A stretch of 64,000 nt of DNA, taken from NCBI GenBank assembly GCA_022497155.1, contig MU385718.1:558001-622000 (forward strand), written 5' to 3'. Position 1 is the first letter of the stretch. The number at the start of each line of letters is the position of its first letter. A program made the translations under genes and the position numbers. Positions 57,126 to 64,000 of the stretch are shown here, piece after piece. The notes beneath the pieces are model-generated. The model was not told where the DNA came from. It saw only the letters and a list, made by a program, of their open reading frames with translations, and searched no databases. This stretch comes from Whalleya microplaca. Its lineage: Eukaryota; Ascomycota; Sordariomycetes; Xylariales; Xylariaceae.

Positions 57126-57384
57126 CTGGCCTAGGGTAACAAAGCCTGGAATCGATGCACGAACTTCGCAGTTGCTTAGGTAAGGTGGGGTAGCCACCAT
57201 ACAAAATACCTGCGTACCTCCCATAGTTTTAGATCTCCAGCTTTGTTACATCATATTAATTGAGCAAAAGGTGTGACCTATCACCACCATAGCCAGTTCC
57301 CGTGACAAATAATTATATTTAAAATATTCCTTTGCTATTTCGTCAATTATTTAAGTAGCTGGCAGAGCTGGTATCAGCTGTCAG

Positions 57385-57409
57385 ATACCCCTGCTACTAG
57401 CAGGGGTAT
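57385..57409. repeat. 10-bp hairpin, 5-nt loop
   Basis: ATACCCCTGC (57385-57394), loop TACTA, GCAGGGGTAT (57400-57409). CAGCTG flanks both sides, extending the dyad. Confidence 0.9.
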
Positions 57410-57549
57410 GGGCAGCTGGCGCTGGCAGCCGGTTGCAGATGTACCCAATTTTACTATGGACAAGACTTTTGTGAGCGATAACTGTAAGAATATACTGTAA
57501 TAGGCTGTGCCGTGGTGGGGAATATCGGCGATCATAGGCCGATATGGCA

Positions 57550-57591
57550 GCACAGGCCTCGAGAGCTAGTATAAATGCTCTCGAGCTGTGC
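57550..57591. repeat. two-part hairpin stem
   Basis: GCACAG (57550-57555) and CTCGAGAGC (57558-57566) pair with GCTCTCGAG (57577-57585) and CTGTGC (57586-57591); a 2-nt bulge and a 10-nt AT-rich loop. Confidence 0.88.
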
Positions 57592-58158
57592 CGATACATC
57601 TCTTTGACTTTCTTTTCTTCTTTAGTTAGAAAATAAACACTCATTCGGCATCACAAAATTGCATCTTGGCGTGACGGCCTTTTACATATACCTAAATGTC
57701 GAAGAAAAACTCAAGGTACTTAAACTCAATGTATATTAGAAAAGTACTCATAGGTATATATGTACCTAGATGAGATACCGTAGAGCAATGACCGGAATGA
57801 ACTGTGCAGTTTCGGGGGTCTGGCTTAGTCCTGATTGGCCCGGGTGTCGGGCGCAAGCTTCATCTCACCTTTTGTTTCGGGCCCGAGCTCGAATCCGTGA
57901 TTCCTATTGGCTACTGCTCATCTCTGTATAACGCTTTGGGAACAACTATAGAGAGATAAATAAATAATTTCACATATATAACATGTCGTTTCTCACGAGA
58001 GAAAATCTTGAAAACGATCTCAACTAATGTAAAAGTAATCATCGTTGCTATACCTAGCTCACTCGACTGAGACTTCAACCTCTACGGCGACTACGACTAC
58101 GACTACAAACGTGCGAGCACCTAAGAGACTCATTGCCTCAGAGCAAAAATACGATCCA

Positions 58159-59740
58159 ATGCCATCACAAGAGAAAGATTTAGAGGTTAGGGACCCAGGA
58201 AAAGGCGACTCCTTGGACGTGCCAAAGGACCCAAATCTCGTTACCTGGGATGGGCCTCAAGACCCCGAGAATCCAAAGAACTGGCCCAACAACATAAAAT
58301 GGAAATATACGGCGGCCACCTCACTCTTTGTCTTCATCTCACCCATATCTTCTGCCATGATCGCGCCCGCCATGGACAAGCTAGGTGAAGCCCTCGGCAT
58401 GCGGACCCAATTCGAGGTCTACCTCTCCTTGGCTATTTTCATCCTCGCCTACGCCGTCGGTCCCGTGTTTTTCGGACCCGCCTCCGAGATCTACGGTCGT
58501 GTGCGGCTCCTGCAGATCAGCAATGGCTGGTATCTGGCATGGAACCTTGGTTGCGGCTTTGCAACGACCAAGTCCCAGTTTTTCGCTTTCCGCTTTCTCG
58601 CTGGTATCGGCGGCAGTGCCCCCCTGGCACTCGGAGGAGGGGCCATCAGGTAAGGCAACGCCTCTTCCAACTAATCACATGTGTTTTCTTTCCTCGTTCT
58701 TTTCCTTTCCAAGTATCTACTTCACCTGAGGAACGTAGCCCTTGTTAACATATGGTCTGTTTAGTGACACCTGGGACTCGGATGAGCGAGGAAAGGCCAT
58801 GGGTCTCTACACCCTAGGCCCGATCCTAGGACCTGTCATCGGCCCCATTGCCGGAGGTTTCATTGCCGAATACTCGACGTGGCGCTGGGTCTTCTGGTCC
58901 ACGAGTGCTGCCGCTCTCGCCGTCCAGGCAGTTGGCCTGATTTGGCTCCGTGAATCGCATCCGGGAACCCTCCTGAAAAGGAAGCGTGACCGACTCGCCA
59001 AGGAGACGGGTAATGACAGACTACACACCGCAGAGAAAATTGAGAGCCTTCCGGTGAAGCTTCTGCACGCTGTCATTCGGCCGATGCGCATGTTTACGAC
59101 ACAGCCCATCGTCACTTGCATCTCCGTATACATGGGCTATCTCTTCGGAGTAACTTACCTAATGCTTGCAACGTTCCCGACCATTTGGACCAGTTGGTAC
59201 GGCGAGTCACTGGGCATCAGCGGTCTCAACTACCTCTCAATCGCTATAGGGTCCTTCGTTGGCCTCATCCTCAATATCAAGTTTGTCGACCGCATCTACA
59301 GGAACCTCAAGGCCAAAAATAGTGGCGTCGGCCAGCCTGAGTTCCGCATGCCGTGCATGGCTGTCGGGTCTGTCATCACTACCATTGGCCTTTTTTGGTA
59401 CGGCTGGAGTATCCAGGGCAGGGTACACTGGATCATGCCTAACATTGGCGCCTTGATATTTACGGCTGGGACTATCTCGTGCCTACAGGGCATGCAGACC
59501 TATATTGTCGACAGTTACCAGACCTACGCCGCCAGTGCCATGGCCGCGTGCGCTATCTTGCGTAGCTTGGCTGGCTTTGGCTTCCCCCTCTTCGCTCCAT
59601 ACATGTATAACGACCTTGGTTATGGTTGGGGTACCAGCGTCTTGGCCTTCATCAGCATCGCCATCGGCTGGGCGGCTCCCTTCATCTTCTGGTTCTTTGG
59701 CCCCCAGCTGCGTGCCATGTCGAGATTCGCAGCCGGTTAA
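58159..59740 (+). CDS. MFS multidrug/polyamine-type transporter (DHA1)
   Basis: Two exons, 58159-58649 and 58765-59740; 115-bp intron joins GGGAIS to DTWDSDERGKAM. 488 residues, twelve membrane segments expected. N-terminal DPENPKNWPNNIKWKYTAAT is the usual opening of fungal DHA1 exporters. Motif A-like GPASEIYGRVRLLQ, the antiporter motif in LGPILGPVIGPIAGGFI with EYSTWRWVFW, and the late AASAMAACAILRSLAGFGFP are all present. Members export azoles, polyamines, toxins or other small molecules at the plasma membrane. The start was set at the first in-frame ATG; the frame opens further upstream but only from TTG. The cytosolic N-terminus has about 50 residues. Divergent from a Zn2Cys6 regulator. 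Confidence 0.92.
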
Positions 59741-60295
59741 GGCTTGATTAGCCATTAGGCACCCTTCCACTTGATCTATTATATTCTCCTCTCATATACC
59801 ATAATTAAAGATAATGTCTCAGCCCATCTTCAATGATTCTCTAGTCTATGAATATGTATATTAGACGTGATGGTTGAAACTGACAGCTTAGAAAGATTTG
59901 CCGGCAGCGATAAAAGAAGGAATTTAAGCCCGCTTGCTTCTGAATCAACTACGGATAAACAAGCGATAAGATTCATTTATTAGATAAAACGTAATATATT
60001 AATACATATGTCAGATATATCCGCAAAACAGTTAAAAGTTAAATATGTAATGTATTAATTTCAGATCCCCTCACAATGATATCAAAACGTTCTATCAAAA
60101 GTCATGAACGACTAATGCTAAATCCACTACTGCTAGTTGAAATATTAAACAGACAAGACTTTACAAAAGGAGAGCATCTCGACCAAGTAGGTGCAAGTGT
60201 AAGAAGCAAATGATAGTCCAATGCATTTTATTAAATCCTGGATCCACCCAGTTCCTTCTGACATAGATACAAATTACCCACGATCGTCTTACTGC
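59741..60295. other. intergenic, no gene seen
   Basis: AT-rich 3' flank of the transporter gene. Nothing recognised. Confidence 0.4.
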
Positions 60296-60548
60296 CTAAC
60301 AGAAGAGGTGCCTAGCAACTGATGAAGATTGATCCGAAGTTAACAGCAATGCATCCTCCATCAAATCTTTGTGGGTGCCGGAATAATTAGGCCCCTTGAA
60401 GATAATCCTAAGATGAATGTCACTTCAGTGCCTCATCAGCGTAACGTATAAACTGGGGGCGAACTCACGCGTCCCAGGTAGAATCATTGAGGATGGGAGA
60501 ATTTACAAGGAGCGCGATGATTATCGCTTTGAGAGCGTAGGAAAACAT
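60296..60548 (-). CDS. possible tiny secreted-protein gene
   Basis: On the minus strand an ATG at 60548 opens MFSYALKAIIIALLVNSPIL, a good signal-peptide-like start, to 60469; a GTGAGT donor (60468) and a TTAG acceptor give a 61-bp intron (60408-60468). Exon 2, 60407-60296, continues in frame as IIFKGPNYSGTHKDLMEDAL and ends LFC then TAG; total 63 residues. Splicing is required, since the unspliced frame stops right at the donor. One cysteine only; no family recognised. The donor, frame and hydrophobic start agree, but all are short, so this could be chance. Confidence 0.3.
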
Positions 60549-63500
60549 CTTGAAGTGAGCGTTTGATTTGTGTATGTAAGCTTGGGTGGACTGGTGTATT
60601 GCTGGGTTGATGATAATTTTAATCATACCTCTTCGATCCCCTGTCTATTAGGCGTATTCCTCTTAAGATCCTGAAATTCAAGAAGCCATTTCCTTCTTCT
60701 TACAGCCACCAGCAGGAGCAGGCATCTCCATTACCGGTTTCATGTCTAGACCCGATAAATAACCTCCACCGTAGAATTTGTACAATATCACATAATCATA
60801 GCACCTTTATTGATGCTGTGGATGAAGTCGAATCTAAAAAGTTCGGTATCTCCTGCCACCACAAACTCCAACAGGAAAAAAACGTATAATATCGGCTTGC
60901 TTTCATTCCTGTCGGATCAAGGCGTAATCACTTAGGTACGATTCCTCCTATAATGCGTCCCCAAAATAACACAGCATTCATGCAGTGACACGGCCTTCAT
61001 GCAAGCGGCGAGTTGAGCTGGTCTATGAAATCAGTACAGCATATGTAGTTCTGTGCTGCCTAATCTGTCTTCGTCATACGAATAATATCTCATAACTGAG
61101 AACTTATGACGGCTAAGGCGACTTAACGCAATACTTGGGGGGTGGGGTGAAGTTCTATGGCTAGGTTGTGCCCTGGAGAATATGGCGTTGTGTTACGCGA
61201 GTAAGCAGGTATCTCCTTGACTTTTACTTCACAGCCTTGTCGAGTCTAGGGCGTCCCCGTTATCAAGTTTCTAAATATAGACGTTGTAATTACAATTATC
61301 TAAAGGTCAGTTCGCCCAAGAGGAATGCAGGGCGTATGTAGAGCTAAGGCATACAATGAATAGGGTACTATGAACTCGACCATAGGTATCTAGGTAGCTA
61401 AATAGCACCTAGTTAATCTTAGATATAGTGGTAAGGAATAGTGTCAAAGGTTGGGGGCCGGCAACGGTAACTTTCGGTTGGTGTCACGAATTAAATCTAT
61501 TATCTATGACTTTCAACTCAACTTACTGGATGAGATGATCTCTAAACTCTAAAGAGACAAATAGGACTTATAAAGATCTTCATGGAAATTGAATGTACTT
61601 AGCGCAGACCCAGCGGCTTAATTGACAAGCACCCGATTATCTCTCATATCCTTGAGGCCTCATCGCGCAACAAGAAACTGTCAGCCATCATCGATATTAT
61701 GCTAGTATTTGACGCAGGCGCCTTGGAGACTGTGGCCACATGAACTATAACTAGTCCCCTAAGGTCCTCTAATACCGTTCCTCCAGTTCCAACGACATAG
61801 CCAAAAACCTATGATGGCGGTATATAGGCACTAGCAGGGAAATCGGCGCAACAAACAGACCTAAAGAAGACACCTCTTTTTACACGAATATTTTATCGCA
61901 TCCGATAACGAGGTTTGTCCTGTTTAGTTTTTATGAACCTTGTGGTATTAACTATGGCTATGCTATAAATAATGTTAGTCTCAATATGTTTTGTATAGAC
62001 TTGTATGCGCAACGGGGTAGTGTTAGGAGTCACTCACACGGAAATAGAAAATATAGCCAAAATGGGGGAATTGTAAAGGTTTAGTCCATCATATTTGAGA
62101 AGAATGAGCCCGAACAATGTTTTAACATGAAATACAGTAATATTAGAATAAAGACTAACAGCTTATCTCTTACTAAAAAATATAGATTGTCCATCGTCAG
62201 TGTGGAATCTATTGCAATAGAAAAGGCTTCTTCGTTTTCGTATATAGGTAAAACCATTAAACATCAAGACAAGACTTCTACCTAAATAGCATTATATGGC
62301 TTAATGCTAGTAAAAAGGGAGACAATCCCTCTTTATCGCGTCAACATGGCGAATGAACCCTCACTGTCCATAACTTACAAAAACAATTTTATGTTACAAG
62401 ATAGGAGTCAATGGAAGATATTCACTCGGTATAGAGAAGGTAGGATGTTGTATATATATTCTCGTCTTGACTGACAGCTCTAGGGCTGAGATAACATCCT
62501 AGTATGTAGGCTATCTAGAGGACGTATCATCATAAGAAGGACAACAAGCTTGCTCTGATAGTTTGGAAACCCCTTCGACAAGTGTTGTGAAGGGTTCAAA
62601 TTGGTCTCCAAACCATCTATCCTGAATAACTCTAAAAAGCAGGCCTACTCTATGTTTCTACATACCACAAGGAATTCCTACCGTCTATACTACCAGCTTC
62701 TGAGAGAGCCTGACTGTACAGTGTATATGGCAACCATATTCCTCAGCTCCAACCACCCTTCTTCAGAAGACCTCCATCCATGATATGATCGATCATAGAA
62801 GTGAGGCGAAACAGTGAGATCACCCGAATAACACGCCATCACGCTCAAAGCCGAAATCAAGTCTGCTGCCGAAGCTCAATTTTCCATCAACTGTGACCAA
62901 CAATAAGAAGTAAACGGCAATATAGAATCTCCATCAACCCATTGGCCCAGGCGGCGAAATCCAATCACGTCACAATCACAATCACAGCCCAAGTCCAACA
63001 AGTCGAAGTAACACAGTCTGGCGGATAACGCACTTCCTCGCAGTTACCGTAAGGTCATCGAAGAACTTTCGGACTGACCAACTCCAGGATTCATTCAATC
63101 AATCAACCAAGCGGCAACAGGGCCAGCATTCGTGAACCAGAGACAGGCAGACAAGCAGGCTTACAAACAAACAAAGGGACGGACGTCTCGGTACTTTTAC
63201 ATCCATCCATTCATACATACATATGTAGATACACACATACTTACAGCAGGCAACCAACCGCTCGCTCACTCGCTCACTCACTCATCCCACACATCACGCG
63301 CGCCCCCCCAATTAATTCAGAAGGGACTGTCCGACTCGCTTACCTACTTAAGTACCTAACCTGCCTGCCCTCGGCGCCGCATACACCCACCACACACCCA
63401 CACCCACCTACCCAGGCCAGTGCCAGGCAGTCACATGCCACCTCGCGAACGCGACAAAGGGGCGCAGGCGATGGGTCACCCCGGCACGGGGGGCGGGGAG

Positions 63501-64000
63501 TGAGGAGGGGGGCGTGTAGCGACCTAGTACCTAATGTCATGTACCTACACCATAAATTTAAAGCTGCTCCAATTCCTGACCTAGGTAGATGGGTCGGGTG
63601 GTACGGCCCGGCTTAGACACTATTTAGCTAAGCTATACCTTACTTGAGGTATGTTTGCCCATCCCCGTGCTATAATTATGTCGTGTATACATATGTATGT
63701 ATGTATGTATGTATGTATGAATGTATGTATGAATGTATGTATGTACGTATATATGTACGTCTTAGTTCGAGACAGGGTCACCGACGCTATATACCTGTTT
63801 TCAAGCTAGATGTTTCTAAATCTCTCGTGTACCTGCGCCTGGTCGAGATCGGATTTAGGCAAAGCCCGGCAGCTCGAAGCGAATATGACATGTGTACGAA
63901 GTCAATAGCGTATACTCAGGCTTACCGTGGCCGGCTTCGCCAACGACGTACTAAGTCAGCCGACTGATTGGCGTGGGAGTCATTCAATGCTCGTCTCCGT
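60549..64000. other. AT-rich, gene-free to window end
   Basis: No supported gene. From 60.5 to about 62.8 kb it is strongly AT-rich with many stops in all frames, like decayed repeat DNA. From 62.9 kb it turns C/A-rich and more promoter-like (ACTCACTCGCTC near 63270). A TATG microsatellite lies at about 63690-63752. It may be the upstream region of a gene beyond the window. Confidence 0.4.
63690..63752. repeat. TATG microsatellite
   Basis: About fifteen tetranucleotide units, mostly ATGT, interrupted by two GAATG variants and ending in ATGTACGTATAT. Confidence 0.85.

Larger units (their letters stand above)
56118..58158. promoter_or_regulatory. 2-kb divergent intergenic, AT-rich with hairpins
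   Basis: Between the divergent regulator and transporter. It contains GAATTGAA-type repeats near 56555-56600, a 26-bp tandem duplication (57074-57125) and two strong hairpins (57385-57409, 57550-57591). No gene seen. A short frame at 57381-57644 spans the hairpins and was not accepted. Confidence 0.45.

Noticed and set aside
57982..58158. Upstream exon for the MFS transporter starting at ATG 57982
   Set aside because: That frame stops after 14 codons and the only nearby donor (GTAAAA) lies beyond the stop; the in-frame ATG at 58159 gives a normal N-terminus.

Overview
The window is nuclear DNA of a filamentous ascomycete (Pezizomycotina; a Sordariomycete is my guess). The support is short introns of about 47-120 bp with GT(A/G)AG donors and CTAAC-type branch sites, a Zn2Cys6 regulator with a fungal-specific domain, an AA9 polysaccharide monooxygenase, a GRAM-PH-GRAM sterol glucosyltransferase of the Atg26 type, and fungal forms of condensin, Cdc7, Chl1 and Fcp1. 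Exon coordinates below were worked out by hand from splice signals, reading frame and family conservation.

Layout. 1-3.0 kb: the 5' part of a mitochondrial-type gene (minus) diverges from CMR1 (plus). 3.0-12.2 kb: a long stretch without an intact gene. Between about 3.85 and 10.4 kb it is packed with unrelated short inverted repeats, tandem palindromes, a duplicated cloverleaf-like unit, canonical intron signals and a broken zinc-finger ORF. This is the strangest part of the window. 12.2-14.3 kb: an 8-cysteine secreted protein and a secreted SnoaL-like protein. 14.5-25.7 kb: CHL1 (minus), RPL28 and ATG26. 29.2-33.9 kb: FCP1 and NDUFA13. 35.7-37.6 kb: a membrane-anchored pepsin-like protein that lacks both catalytic aspartates. 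38.6-45.1 kb: condensin CND1 (minus) and CDC7 (plus), divergent. 45.8-47.6 kb: a membrane protein with a VPNNM repeat and a tRNA-Asp. 48.9-53.5 kb: a short-chain dehydrogenase, an AA9 LPMO and an AlkB-like dioxygenase. 54.1-59.7 kb: a Zn2Cys6 regulator diverging from an MFS drug/polyamine-type transporter. 59.7-64 kb: AT-rich and nearly gene-free, with one possible tiny secreted-protein gene.

How the genes fit together. Core chromosome-biology genes (CMR1, CHL1, CND1, CDC7, FCP1) alternate with environment-facing genes (secreted proteins, LPMO, transporter and regulator, surface receptor-like protein). No biosynthetic gene cluster, intact transposon or CRISPR array was seen.
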